NCBI GenBank assembly: GCA_000333855.2
Contig: CM007326.1
Span: 374,027-438,026, forward strand
Direction of reading: 5' to 3'
DNA: 64,000 nucleotides
Source: Endotrypanum monterogeii
Lineage: Eukaryota > Euglenozoa > Kinetoplastea > Trypanosomatida > Trypanosomatidae
In this document: positions 48,923 to 59,310 of the stretch, piece by piece
How positions within the stretch are numbered: position 1 is the first letter of the stretch
How the letters are laid out: each line of letters starts with the position of its first letter
Made by a program: the position numbers and the translations under genes
Notes under the pieces: model-generated
Database searches by the model: none
What the model saw: the letters and a program-made list of their open reading frames with translations, nothing else
Told to the model about the DNA's origin: nothing

Positions 48923-49647
48923 GGCCCGCAAGGCGGGAGTGTCTTTCACTGTGCACATATCGTGCACAATTGTTTTTTTTTTTCCTGTGAAAGTGACCCA
49001 CAACCACCTGGCACGCACATGTCTCGGGCGGAAGAGGACAGGAGACGGCGAGAACGAGCATTCAAACGCCCGAGCTGTCACCCAAAGGCAGCTGACACAC
49101 ACCGAGAACCACGGTTCTCGAGACAACAACAAAAACAAAAAAAAAGAAGACATTGCTCAGTAGCGGCCCAAAAGATGGTCTGTGTGTGTATGTGTGTGTG
49201 TTGGATCGCGGGGGGGGGGGCGGGCGCGCGGTCGCATGCATCCTGGGGAAAGCTCATCTCCATCAGCGGCGCTCCTCGACACGTCTACCACTCCACCGAA
49301 ACCCCGACTTAGACAATGAACCCACAGCTCGAAGATGCCACACTGTATGCAAGAAATGAGTTATTCTCTTCCCCTCATTCTTTTTTTTCCTCTTTTCTCC
49401 CCCTCTTTCTCCTGTCACTCTTCCGCCCCCCCCCCCCACCCACACACACATACACACACGGTGGCTTGGTTGCGTGCTAGCACTGACCCGTACACGAACC
49501 CTGCACCCTCACTGGGCTGGTTGGTACCTCGCGAGGTCGCTATATCCGTCCCTTTCCCTGTATCACACCCGGTGTCCGCGCACCTCCACACCCTGAAGAT
49601 CAAATCAGAGAAATTGTTCACCACTACACAACACAACTTTGACAGTC
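48923..49647. other. Spacer upstream of the G-patch gene
   Basis: T tract near 48969, A-rich run near 49127-49147, (GT)n near 49183-49200, G-run near 49210, C-run near 49424-49437, (CA)n, and a candidate acceptor gtgctag at 49474-49480. No gene seen. Confidence 0.65.
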
Positions 49648-50364
49648 ATGAGCACCGATCCGAACGGCAATCGCTGGTCGTCCTCTGATAAAAACTTTGG
49701 GAAGTCCCTCTTGAAGAAATCGGGATGGACAGAGGGCAGTGGGCTCGGTAGGGAGCAAGATGGCGTTGTCAGTCACGTCAAGGTGACTCGAAAGGATGAT
49801 GTGATGGGGCTTGGCTATCATGCTGGGGTCCAGGAAACGTGGTCAACGCAGTCACTGGGTTTCGCTGATGTCTTGACACGCATCAAAGGGTCTACCAACG
49901 CCGTCATCAGGGACTCCGACGACGATAATGAGAGCGATGGGGAGGCGTCGCCGTCTTCTTCACCAACAACAAACAGCGAGGTGAAAAAAATTGGCATGAG
50001 TCGACACTATAAAATGTACGCCAAGCGCAACGCCTTGAAGACAGAGCTGCTCCACGGCGGCGACAGCGCCGAGGCGGAGGCAAAGCGACAAGAGATTCTC
50101 GGGAGCGCTGCAACGAAGCGTCGACGAGAAGCGGACGACAGCAGCAATGGAGATGCGGGGTCGCTCAAAAAAAGTGTGATAACGGTCCCAGCCTCCTCCC
50201 CTTCATCGCTCAAGTCGCCGCTGCTGCTTCGACTTATGGCGCGTTGCTGCGACGACGAGCCAAAGCCGACGTCGGAGAATGCGGTACCGGAGGAACTCAT
50301 CAGCATCATCAAACCCCAGCCGCGACCACCCAAGTGTACAGACACGCCGTTCCTTGCTTCATGA
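49648..50364 (+). CDS. PINX1-like G-patch protein
   Basis: 238 aa from the ATG; three upstream in-frame codons start at a TTG and are ignored. Residues 12-60 form a G-patch: FGKSLLKKSGWTEGSGLGREQDGVVSHVKVTRKDDVMGLGY in outline, followed by TWSTQSLGFADVLTRI, which mirrors PINX1/Gno1. A second short conserved block (GMSRHYKMYAKRNALK, about 113-128) also fits PINX1-type proteins. The remainder is acidic/Ser-rich then basic and probably disordered. G-patch proteins activate DEAH-box helicases such as Prp43; PINX1/Gno1 acts in the nucleolus in rRNA and snoRNA processing, and in animals affects telomerase. A nucleolar role here is inference. Confidence 0.92.
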   Translation: MSTDPNGNRWSSSDKNFGKSLLKKSGWTEGSGLGREQDGVVSHVKVTRKDDVMGLGYHAGVQETWSTQSLGFADVLTRIKGSTNAVIRDSDDDNESDGEASPSSSPTTNSEVKKIGMSRHYKMYAKRNALKTELLHGGDSAEAEAKRQEILGSAATKRRREADDSSNGDAGSLKKSVITVPASSPSSLKSPLLLRLMARCCDDEPKPTSENAVPEELISIIKPQPRPPKCTDTPFLAS

Positions 50365-51717
50365 GTGATGGTGGTGGTGGTCGATGATATGGCAACCGAC
50401 GCTACAGTCTTCTGGGGAAGAAGGCGCAAGACGTTCCCCCAACAGGATCATGCCTTTCTTTTGTGTGTGTGTGTGTTTTCCGCCTGCCCCCCCCCCCTCA
50501 TGACGCACGTCACCGCACCACTTGTAGTTCCCATAAACGTGAGACAACTCGATCGTTTAATTACTCGTAATTACCCCCCTACCCCCACCACACACACACA
50601 CCACACCCAATCAACCACTCTCTTCCGTCATCACTGAGCAAAGACTTTTTTTTTTTAAAGGAGAGAGATGAATAGGCGTAATCGGCGGCGACAATGACGA
50701 TGGCACCAAGCTCGTACGTCCCTGCTCGTTGCCCTTCTTCGCCACCCGAGCCTCACCCAAACACGTTCAATGTGCGCAAAGGAGCTGTGTGGAGGTTTTA
50801 ACAATCTCCTTGACAGCTATGCCCCACCCCGTCTTTGAAAAAAAAAATATATATATATACTGCCTGTTACCCTTTCTGTCACGTCTGTGGGGGAGAGGAC
50901 ACTGCACATATGACCTCATCTGTTTTGTAAGTGTCCACACGCGCGGGCGAGTGGAATAAAAAAAGGACTCGCCCGGAGGTGAGACGCGCTGACTAAATTT
51001 GATGGCATCCACAAAAAAATATATAAAGATAAATATACATAGTGCAGGAGACAGAGAGGGAGAGAAACGTAATCACGCAGTAATGTGTGTTCGCCTCTTT
51101 TCCTTTATTAGCCTTTCGTTGCAGCGGACGGCAAAAGTGTCTCTAGAGGGCGGTGCTTGTGTGTACTTGTGTGTGTGTGTGTGTGTGTTTTGACTGAGAA
51201 GGGGGATTAGAGAAGGTGGGATCAACGCTAATACGCGACGGCACACGCCGCCGCTCCTAATACAAGACACACTTTCCCTTGTCATTGAGACAACAAAAAG
51301 AGTTCTTCAAGTGCTTCTCCTCTTAAGTTGTCTTGGAATACACACGAACACGTCGACTTTCCTGCCCCGACTACCAACGCATCGATCACCTCTGCTCCTT
51401 GCTTCCCCGAAAAGCACCCCGGGGACAATTGCATGCACATCCATCGATGCTACAAGACAGAATGTCCTCTGGTCGATATGAGAAGGGGGCAGTGAGTAGC
51501 GCATACGCATATGAGAAAACGAGTCCCACCCATCACTTGACTTCTCATCTCCTCCACCCTCACCTTCCGTCTGCACCTGAACTTGTCGGAGTGCTTCGAT
51601 GCAGGCGTGCGTACATTCACTGCTCGATACAACTCATCTACTTCTATAGACGGCATAGAAACCTTCACCAGATTTGTTTTTTTTTTTTTGGAGGAGAGGG
51701 CGCATCTGCCTCCGACT

Positions 51718-51750
51718 CCTCTTGCTCTCCCTGCTCTCCCCCACTCACAG
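51718..51750 (+). promoter_or_regulatory. Predicted spliced-leader acceptor for the kinesin gene
   Basis: A C/T-rich stretch ends in cactcacag (AG 51749-51750). The 72-nt 5' UTR would consist mainly of CATA/TA repeats. An AG after the repeats (51812-51813) is an alternative with a 9-nt UTR. Confidence 0.5.
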
Positions 51751-51766
51751 GAACGACATTTGTGGA

Positions 51767-51769
51767 TAC

Positions 51770-51811
<42 letters not shown>
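51767..51811. repeat. (CATA)n-(TA)n tract beside the kinesin start codon
   Basis: CATA repeats pass into about 30 nt of TA, ending 12 nt before the ATG. It lies inside the predicted 5' UTR or just before an alternative acceptor. Confidence 0.9.
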
Positions 51812-51813
<2 letters not shown>

Positions 51814-51822
51814 CTGTAAGTC

Positions 51823-54456
51823 ATGTCCGAACGCGTCCATGTCGTTGTACGAATCCGTCCCTTCATCAGCTCCGACCCGGCCGATGCGGAGCTGAATACG
51901 CTCGTACTCGATTCCTCGCACGTCAGCGTGGGCAACAATCGTGTGTTTAAGGCTGATCGAGTGTACATGATGGAGGATACTACGGAGCTTATCTACGCGG
52001 AGTCTGTGGCGCCTCTCATCCAGCGCTTTCTTCGCGGCTTCAACGCCAGCGTCCTCGCCTATGGGCAGACAGGCACAGGCAAAACCTTCACAGTGCGCTC
52101 CCTTCTGCCTCTTCTGCTAAGCGACATCGTCTCCGATGTGCCTGTGAGCAGGGGCACGACGCTGCCTTCCACTGTAGAGAAACACCATACGCCAGCAACG
52201 AAAAACCCGCTGCTCTACCTACAGTATGTCGAGGTGTACGGTGAGACGATCCGAGATCTGCTGGAAGGCTCGGCCGGCACCCCATCATGGCCAGATGGCG
52301 AAGAACCCACCAAAATCCGCCTGGTGACGACGACGACGGCGACACCGGGTGCGAGGGCAGGAAGCCCCGATCCAGAGCATGCGCACTCGCAACCCTCAGC
52401 AACAGATGAGCACGACGGTGCTGCATCACCAGCCTCGGGTTGTGCTCTTCTCGGTGCCGCGATCGTACCCATCTTCACGGCTGCACAGGCCTCCGAGCTG
52501 ATCGCGCGCGGTGACACCCAACGCGCAACAGGGGCAACAAACGTCCACCAGCATTCAAGTCGCAGTCACGCCATACTTACTTTATTTCATCCGCGATACG
52601 CGTGTCGGCTGGACGTTGTCGACTTGGCTGGCTCGGAGCGCGAGAAAAAAACCGGCAATGTTGGGATTCGCTTCCAAGAGAGCATCGCCATCAACACGGG
52701 ACTACTGGCGCTGGGTAACGTCATGCGTGCACTCAGCCGAAATAACAAAGCTGCCAGAGGTAGGGAGGCTAGTCGGGGTGCTGTTGGCGAGGGTCGCGGG
52801 GGCGGCTATCAACGTGCGCAGCACGTCCCGTACCGCAGCAGTCGGCTCACCCGTCTCCTGCAGGACACCCTGGGCGGCAACAGCGCCACCATGTTCATTG
52901 CCTGCGTTGCGCCGGACACGTATAACCGTGATGAGACGCTGCGAACATTGCAGTACTGCTCCTTGGCGCTGCGCATTCTCAATGAGCCCCTACAGCAGTA
53001 CGAACGTCTTCGACGAGCACAGTCGCCGCAGGGTCGTCGCGGCAGCCCCTCCACCGTCACCGCCACGGCAGTTGTTCCACTGTCGCTCCTTGACGGCGCT
53101 AATGAAACGACCGGAAGAGCAGCGAGAGGCCAAACGGAGGACGAGACGACGATAGCAAAACTGAAGGTGCTGGAGCTGCAGTCTGTCTACGCTAGTCTAC
53201 AGCAGCAGTACGATGAACAGGCAGAATTAATATCCAGCCTCTGCGCCTCCTATGAGGCAGTGAAGGGGCGACTGACGCTGTGCGAAAAAGAGCTGCGCAA
53301 AGATGAGTGTATCTTCACTCAACAAATACGTGCCATGCAGGAGCTGGTTAGCGAAAACCAGAAGCTTCGCCGGCGGCTCTCGAAGGCGTCTGCCAACGTC
53401 GCGGTCGCAGCAGCAGCACCACCATCAACTCCTCAACCAGAGAAGGCAGTCTTGGTGCACAACTCCTCCTTTCATGGCGGTGATAACCGGGGTGAACTCG
53501 CTGGCATCAGAGCAGATTCGCGCCGTGGTGGTAGAGACTGCACAGACGGCATACAGAACCTGTTGCACGCGGGCGCTCATGATGTCGTTTTAAAAGATGG
53601 TCACACGCAACAATCCGCGCCCTCGAAATCGCCGAGGAACTGTGGAGAGAGCATACCTCCAGAGGCGGTCACGGCGGCCATCCGCCCGCAGCTTGCCTCC
53701 TTTTCGCCGCACCGTGTCCATGGCGCGAGAATCGATGTCTCTGATAGTGCCCAGTACGCGCAGCTCCAAGACGGCCGCCGAGGGGCAGCGACACCGACAC
53801 ACCCAGCGATAGGTAATAGTGCGGTAGCTTCAAACGCTGTCAGCGGCATGACAAGTGGTGACTCCGCTTCCACAGGTTCTCCTGAGGGAGAGCAGTCTTT
53901 CATACGTCACATTCTCGCCCTGCACGGCATCGACCCAGAAGCAAAAGAAAAGCAATACACTGAGGACGACAACCGAGGAAGTGCGCTAGTCGCCGCGGCA
54001 AGGAACAAACCTCTTCGATCCCCACGCCCTCAATCCACGGCCACAGATGACATTTGGTCCACGCTGCAGCCCACACAGGCATCTGGGAGGATGGCGGAGG
54101 TCAACGGCAACGGCGAAGTCCAACAAGCCAAGGAGACGTCCCCGCCCAAGGACGCTCTGTCGTGTCAATCTGCCCGCTTCATCGCGTCCCCTGTAAACAA
54201 AATGAGTACGCTCTCTGGTGATGGCCACCGCAAACGGGAAAAGCAACTGGATATTGTCGGAGGTGAGACCTATGCGCATCAGCAAGACGACTCGGCTGTG
54301 TTGCTCCTCGCGTCTGAGGTGGTGCGCTACCAAGGAACGAACGCTGAGCTGCGCAACCAGGTTCACGTACTCCAAACGGAGCTAGATGGGAAACAACGGG
54401 AGGCCGCTCTGCTGAGACTGGAGCTGCAAGAGATGAAGGAGTTCTTTACAGGCTGA
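51823..54456 (+). CDS. Kinesin with N-terminal motor domain
   Basis: 877 aa. The motor domain starts at residue 3 (VHVVVRIRPF) and runs to about 390. The P-loop GQTGTGKT is at 81-88, switch I NVHQHSSRSHAI near 240-252, switch II DVVDLAGSERE near 262-272, then YRSSRLTRLLQDTLGGNS and FIACVAPDTYNRDETLRTLQYCSLA in outline. There is an insert of about 60 residues at 155-215 and a Gly/Arg-rich one near 305-330. A coiled coil follows (about 440-525: LQSVYASLQQQYDEQAELI, MQELVSENQKLRRRL), then a long disordered region, and a final coiled coil (about 820-877). ATP-driven movement to microtubule plus ends is expected for this motor position. The subfamily is uncertain: the VRIRP start and layout recall kinesin-4/KIF21 forms, but kinetoplastid-specific families exist. 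Confidence 0.95.
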   Translation: MSERVHVVVRIRPFISSDPADAELNTLVLDSSHVSVGNNRVFKADRVYMMEDTTELIYAESVAPLIQRFLRGFNASVLAYGQTGTGKTFTVRSLLPLLLSDIVSDVPVSRGTTLPSTVEKHHTPATKNPLLYLQYVEVYGETIRDLLEGSAGTPSWPDGEEPTKIRLVTTTTATPGARAGSPDPEHAHSQPSATDEHDGAASPASGCALLGAAIVPIFTAAQASELIARGDTQRATGATNVHQHSSRSHAILTLFHPRYACRLDVVDLAGSEREKKTGNVGIRFQESIAINTGLLALGNVMRALSRNNKAARGREASRGAVGEGRGGGYQRAQHVPYRSSRLTRLLQDTLGGNSATMFIACVAPDTYNRDETLRTLQYCSLALRILNEPLQQYERLRRAQSPQGRRGSPSTVTATAVVPLSLLDGANETTGRAARGQTEDETTIAKLKVLELQSVYASLQQQYDEQAELISSLCASYEAVKGRLTLCEKELRKDECIFTQQIRAMQELVSENQKLRRRLSKASANVAVAAAAPPSTPQPEKAVLVHNSSFHGGDNRGELAGIRADSRRGGRDCTDGIQNLLHAGAHDVVLKDGHTQQSAPSKSPRNCGESIPPEAVTAAIRPQLASFSPHRVHGARIDVSDSAQYAQLQDGRRGAATPTHPAIGNSAVASNAVSGMTSGDSASTGSPEGEQSFIRHILALHGIDPEAKEKQYTEDDNRGSALVAAARNKPLRSPRPQSTATDDIWSTLQPTQASGRMAEVNGNGEVQQAKETSPPKDALSCQSARFIASPVNKMSTLSGDGHRKREKQLDIVGGETYAHQQDDSAVLLLASEVVRYQGTNAELRNQVHVLQTELDGKQREAALLRLELQEMKEFFTG

Positions 54457-54917
54457 AAGACACCCATTTTGTGTACACACACACACACACACACACACAC
54501 AGATGGGCATGAAACACTCCTCGCCTTCTCACCTCTTTTCTTTGTTGTACGCCACCGTGTTCAGTCGATGGGTGATCTGGTCCCTGCACGAGAACATATA
54601 TGAAATGCACAAAAACTGTAAGTTCCCACCTCCGGCGCCAACGCCGCTTGACAGCGCTTGTGTTACTCAGAGGTTGTCCTCTATGGACGGCTCAAGTCGG
54701 GCCTCGCCCCCCTCACACTCGTCAGCTTCGTCCACGCATTTGGCCATCTATCGGTCTTTTTTTTTCTCTGTGCATCTTCCTTGCCCCCCTCCCCCTGCCT
54801 GCGCACGTGCAGATATACGCAGATCTATATACATATGTATATATATATCTGTGTATGTGTATGTGTGTGTGTATATGTATTTATATAGGAATCTATACAA
54901 GGTGAGCGACAAGCATC
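54457..54917. other. Short spacer between the kinesin and coiled-coil genes
   Basis: (CA)n at 54474-54501, T tract, a pyrimidine stretch ending at an acceptor (54811-54812), and a TA/TG-rich 5' UTR (54820-54900). Confidence 0.75.
54759..54812 (+). promoter_or_regulatory. Predicted spliced-leader acceptor for the coiled-coil gene
   Basis: T- and C-rich tract then gcacgtgcag (AG 54811-54812). A second AG follows at 54821-54822. The 5' UTR of about 105 nt is TA/TG-repeat-rich and holds an ATG (54836) followed within a few codons by stop in a different frame context, so leaky scanning may apply. Confidence 0.45.
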
Positions 54918-57104
54918 ATGGACGCAGCGGTGACGGCGTCGGCACCCACTCGTGCCCCACGTCCTCCAACCCGGAGCGACCCGAATAACATCTCCACCCA
55001 GAGTGCTGGCGTTTCTTTTGCTCCGGTGATGACCGAGACACAGGGACGCCGCCGGCTTGCCCAGATAGAGATGCGACTGCGCGACATGGACGAGGACGCA
55101 AAGCGCATCCAAGTATTGCAGGAACAAGAAATCTCGGTTCTCCAGCGTGAAAACACAAAGCTGCGCGAGCGTCTGGAAGTCGTTCGCATGGAGGAGTGTA
55201 TGCCACCCGCTGAAGCACGCGCGCTCCGGGATTTCACCAGCGCTCAGCGTGCCACCGGAGCATCTGACATCGGCGTCGAATCAAAGCTGATAGGGTCAAC
55301 AGCCATCAAATACCAAAACGCGAAGTCTGACGTTCAGAAGCGCCGCAGCGAGTGCACTCAGGCTGAACGCGAACTCGCGGAGGCAAGAGCTCGACTTGCC
55401 GATATCCGGAGAAGTCGGAGGGACCTGAAGCGACAGAGTAACAAAATCGAGGTTGCCGCGGCCGTGCGTATCACGACTGCCAACCATTACAAGATGCTGG
55501 TCTACGAGCGGCTCCGTGGTTTAGAGGAGCAAGTAGCACGTGAGCAGGAGCGCTTGGTTGATATTGTGTCCGAGGCGAAGCAGGCACGCATAGAGATCGA
55601 CGCCCTCTTGGTGAGTCAGACGAACCATGAGAAAAGATACCGTTCGCAATACGATGCACTTCTCATGAAACGCCGCGAGATGGCGTTCCTGATGGAAGTC
55701 TGCAACCTCTTGTGTGAGGAGCGACAACACCTCGTGACGGAGCTCACGGAGACTCAGGCGCGCCTATCCCAGGAAAGCGATCAGTACGAGGTGGTTTTTG
55801 GCGAGCTGACAGGGGTTCAAAATGAAAACTCAAAGGCACGTGAGACCAACCGTGACCAACTTGGGGAACTGCGTCGCAGTATCGCTCAGACCCGAGCAGA
55901 GCGGGAGGCGTTGGAGGGGGAAAACAATCAAATCAAAGCCTCCCTAGCGGGTGAAGACTGTCGCAACTCTTCTCGCCGCCTCAATAATCATGCGGGCGCT
56001 GATGCCGAAGGCGGAGAACCTTTGGCCAGAGATGGCAGGGCAGGGCAGAGCATCTCAGGGAAGGCCGCGTCGCGTGACGACGACAACACGCCAGCGATGG
56101 ACTTCGATTATTATTACCGTCAGCTCTCCTCTATTGTGCAGAGTGACGCCCTTGACGATGTGGTCGGGTTCATGAATGTAGTTGCCGCTGAGCACTACAG
56201 GGCCTACGAAGAAATTAATGTGATCAACCGTAGCATTTCGGCTCTGGAAACGGAGAAAGCGGCGCGATTGGGTCTTCTACATGATAGGAAGAGCTCACAG
56301 AAAGGCACCTCGTTTTTGGCCACCGCAACATCGAACACACTCTCTAATACATCAGAGATGGCGCAGCCACCTCCCACGTCTTCCACCACCATGCTCTCGG
56401 CACTCGCGAGTGCCGAGACGTGTGAGGCCTTCAACAAAGTGTTAGCCAGGAAGAGTGATGAATCAAATGCACCTGATGACTCAATCGACAGCAAGCAAAA
56501 GCGCTGGGCGCGCATGGGGAACCTCCTCGATGACCTCGGCACTACGCGCGACCTCCTTTGCGAACAGGAGGGGGAGCATGGGTCAAGCGATGCAGTGCTG
56601 ACTCAGGTGATCGCGCAGGTGAAAGAGGTTTTTCATGGGCTAGGCTGCAGCATTGACGATCTCCGCGCCCTCACGGGGCTAGAAAATATTCAGCAAAGCA
56701 CCCTGCTGCAGTGCCTCGGCTTGATAGAAGATCGTGTCAGTGAGTACCTAATCGTGTACGCCCGTGTGCAGCAGCAGCATGTTTCGGTGAACGCAACGGA
56801 GCCGTGGTCAGATACCCCCTCCGATACCTCCGCGGTGCTAGCGACATCTTCCGCACGCAACGCGGCACGCCCGCTTCTTCGCCGACCGGACTTGCTACCA
56901 CGAGCAAGGAAGAATGCTGCAGCGGAGGCAGTGCGGCAGTGCGTGCTTCCTCGCTCGACAGACCTCAAAGCAGTGATACCGACCTTTGCATTACTCGACA
57001 CAGGCACGAATACCACATTCGATGATCTTGTTGACAAGCGCCCCTTCTCAGTAGCAGAACTGAAACAAATTCTGCAAGCACAGCGCGCCCTCAAAAGGTT
57101 GTGA
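54918..57104 (+). CDS. Long coiled-coil protein resembling outer-dynein-arm docking factors (CCDC63/CCDC114 type)
   Basis: 728 aa. After a Pro/Thr-rich start (1-40), residues about 45-345 are continuous coiled coil (LAQIEMRLRDMDEDAKRIQVLQ, RRSECTQAERELAEARARLADI, YERLRGLEEQVAREQERLVDIV). This is followed by a break, a helical block with FDYYYRQLSSIVQS and ALDDVVGFMNVVAAEHYRAYEEIN (about 395-440), and a less ordered C-terminus that ends with a helix LKQILQAQRALKRL. The arrangement, including helix register SEAKQARIEIDALL, resembles CCDC63/CCDC114/ODA-DC proteins that dock outer dynein arms on axonemal doublets. Coiled coils resemble one another easily, so this is a moderate guess. The neighbouring kinesin and SFI1-like genes are also cytoskeletal. 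Confidence 0.9.
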   Translation: MDAAVTASAPTRAPRPPTRSDPNNISTQSAGVSFAPVMTETQGRRRLAQIEMRLRDMDEDAKRIQVLQEQEISVLQRENTKLRERLEVVRMEECMPPAEARALRDFTSAQRATGASDIGVESKLIGSTAIKYQNAKSDVQKRRSECTQAERELAEARARLADIRRSRRDLKRQSNKIEVAAAVRITTANHYKMLVYERLRGLEEQVAREQERLVDIVSEAKQARIEIDALLVSQTNHEKRYRSQYDALLMKRREMAFLMEVCNLLCEERQHLVTELTETQARLSQESDQYEVVFGELTGVQNENSKARETNRDQLGELRRSIAQTRAEREALEGENNQIKASLAGEDCRNSSRRLNNHAGADAEGGEPLARDGRAGQSISGKAASRDDDNTPAMDFDYYYRQLSSIVQSDALDDVVGFMNVVAAEHYRAYEEINVINRSISALETEKAARLGLLHDRKSSQKGTSFLATATSNTLSNTSEMAQPPPTSSTTMLSALASAETCEAFNKVLARKSDESNAPDDSIDSKQKRWARMGNLLDDLGTTRDLLCEQEGEHGSSDAVLTQVIAQVKEVFHGLGCSIDDLRALTGLENIQQSTLLQCLGLIEDRVSEYLIVYARVQQQHVSVNATEPWSDTPSDTSAVLATSSARNAARPLLRRPDLLPRARKNAAAEAVRQCVLPRSTDLKAVIPTFALLDTGTNTTFDDLVDKRPFSVAELKQILQAQRALKRL

Positions 57105-58231
57105 GTGTACCAATCCCTTCCACGCACACACTCGACTCCCCCCCCATCAAGCTCCGATGTCCCACTTATATACTTCCCCCCCCACACACACACACACAAT
57201 GAACGTCGTGTATCAAGACGCTTGCAAGTCTATCCCACTCTCGATGTGACGAGACAGGTTGTTGATGTCTTTTATGCGCACTCATCTCCCCCACCCCCGA
57301 GAGGAGAGGAGTAGCTCGACACCACGCCTGTCTTCCCTTAGCAGTGCCAAAAATCTCGGAATAGGGCAGAGATACTGTCACTACATATAAATACAGAGGG
57401 TCAATGATCTTGGTGCCGTGTGCAACTTGCAGACCGAGGAGGGAGGGGTGAGGGGATGGGATGGGATGGGAAATAACTCACGTGGAATGCCACTGGGTGA
57501 CTCCTCTACCCCCTTTTTCTTAGAAATAAAAAAAAATTAATATCTTTCTTACCGGCTTCGCTCCCTGAGCGTATCGCCATTGGATAGACTGCACACATGT
57601 ATCTACACGCGATCTTACGTGCTGCAAGAACAACTGAAGCGCCACTTCTCGTGTGCACAGCGCCCCCACCCCACCCCACCCGAATATTACCACTGAAACA
57701 GACTTACACAGAGAGAGCGACAAATGACATTTGTTTGCGATTCGGAGTATATACCTGTGGGACGGGGGAGTGGAGGAAACAAAATATTATTGAAGAAAAA
57801 AGAGGCCTCGAGCACGCGGAGTTTTCTTAGAGACTTATTTACTATTGCAACGAGATTCCATGCAGTAGCCCGCGTATTCTATCACCTTCCCTTGGGCCCT
57901 TGCACCGCTCGCTCCGCAATGTGATCATCTTGTCGGTGTGCCACTCGCCGGTCGTCCTTGCACCCGCCTCTGCCCGTAGCGCGCACACACGGCCCTACCT
58001 GCAGCGGCAGCGAACGCAAACCCTCCTGCTACTCATAACACGACATCGCCATCCCGACCCCACTCCTCAAAAAAATATATATATCACTGTGCCAAAGATG
58101 AGTGTATCCTGACTTCACGAATTCCATCTCCTCTCCTTCTCTTCTCTCATAGCACACCTTTCTCTTTTCCCCATCGCCACCTCGATCATTCCCTCAGCCA
58201 TCTACCCATCTCCCACGCCCTGCTGCACGTC
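57105..58231. other. Spacer upstream of the PDI gene
   Basis: C-run and CA repeats near 57177-57199, GGGAT repeats near 57452-57470, A-run near 57525-57540, pyrimidine tracts from 58122. No gene seen. Confidence 0.7.
58122..58152 (+). promoter_or_regulatory. Predicted spliced-leader acceptor for the PDI gene
   Basis: A C/T-rich stretch ends in tctcatag (AG 58151-58152); a second AG lies at 58196-58197. No ATG intervenes before 58232. Confidence 0.55.
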
Positions 58232-58633
58232 ATGTCGCTCTTCAAGAAGACCCTCGCCGTCGTGCTGGTCGCGGCCGTCCTCCTCTCCTGCACCAACGCG
58301 GAGCTGATCGAGCTCACTCCAGATGATTTTCACAAGACTGTGAACGACGCATCTAAAGATGTCTTTGTGATGTTCTACGCCCCATGGTGCATCCACTGCA
58401 ATCACATGAAGCCGGCGTGGAAGGATCTGGCGGAAAAGTATTCAACCGACGCAAACACCGTCATCGCACGCATCGACGCCAGCAAGCACCGCGAGATCGC
58501 GAAGGAGTTCAGCGTCACAGGTTTCCCGACACTGAAGTTTTTCTCGAAGAAAGATAAATCTGGTGCGAGGCAGTTCAGCGGCGAGCGCACCCTCGCCACC
58601 TTGGATGATTTTGTGAAGACTCATAAGGCCTAG
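58232..58633 (+). CDS. Single-thioredoxin-domain protein disulfide isomerase, secretory
   Basis: 133 aa. A signal peptide of 23 residues (KKTLAVVLVAAVLLSCTNA, then ELIELTPDDF) leads into one complete thioredoxin domain. The active site is Trp52-Cys53-Ile54-His55-Cys56, compared with CGHC in classic PDI; the cis-proline lies in TGFPTLKFF. The GERTLATLDDFV helix closes the fold. It should catalyse formation or exchange of disulfides in the secretory pathway. There is no C-terminal KDEL-like ER retention signal (ends KTHKA), so secretion, or retention by a partner, is possible. Classic PDIs have 4 domains and about 500 aa; the one-domain size is complete here, not truncated, because start, signal peptide and stop are all clean. 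Confidence 0.95.
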   Translation: MSLFKKTLAVVLVAAVLLSCTNAELIELTPDDFHKTVNDASKDVFVMFYAPWCIHCNHMKPAWKDLAEKYSTDANTVIARIDASKHREIAKEFSVTGFPTLKFFSKKDKSGARQFSGERTLATLDDFVKTHKA

Positions 58634-59079
58634 ACGGGCAGCCGAAGCAGCGCGTAGTCGTAGAAGTTACGCAGAGGAAGCGAAGCTGACCCGGGAGAAA
58701 ATGAAAAAGGTGACGGTAGGGGAACGTGGCGACGGCACAAGGCGTCGGTGAGTCCTATACCTTCGCCCGTGCCCCCGCTGCTCTCACCGTAACCCCCTAC
58801 ACCCTCACCCTCGCCTTTCTTAGGTAATGCCCTTCTCTGCGTGCGCCTGTGTTCATGGTGGTATTGCGTACATTTTATTCCTCTTTCCCTACCACCATGT
58901 ATATCCTTTATCATGGAAATATGTTTGTGATTGCTCATGATACTCTCTGGTCCATGATAACCCCTACCGCGCAATGTACGGAGGTGTGTGTGGGTGGGGG
59001 GGGGGGGGGAAGTGCTCAAAAACGGACAGCAGTCGACCCAGTGGAAGTATTTATCAGTGCCTCACACCAGCTCTCGGAG

Positions 59080-59310
59080 AGAGTCAGTGTGATGTATCTC
59101 TCCGGGCACCGAGCAAGTCGTCTGTCAACGAGGATGTGGGGCATGTCATACGTCCCTCAGTGCCGACTCGCATGGGGCGGCCTGCCAGGGTGGAAGAGGG
59201 GGATGACCCGCGTAAGACGGAGCCCGTCCATGACTCAGCACCTGTGTCCACTGGTGGCGAGTATCAGAGAATCCCTCCTGCTCCTCACACGTGTCTCGCT
59301 CTCGTAGATA
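59080..59310. mobile_element. Candidate degenerate retroposon (SIDER-like) remnant
   Basis: A 230-nt block of non-repetitive, moderately GC-rich DNA with segments such as gccgactcgcatgggg and cctgccagggtggaag. Short degenerate SIDER retroposons are common in Leishmania 3' UTRs, and this block lies downstream of the PDI gene. I recognise no diagnostic terminal signature, so this is a suggestion only; ordinary UTR sequence is the alternative. Confidence 0.25.

Larger units (their letters stand above)
50365..51822. other. Spacer upstream of the kinesin gene
   Basis: GGTGGTGGTGGTC near the G-patch stop, (GT)n near 50463-50476, C-runs, (TA)n near 50848-50859, A-runs, (GT)n near 51171-51188, and the long (TA)n at 51767-51811 next to the kinesin start. 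No gene seen. Confidence 0.7.
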
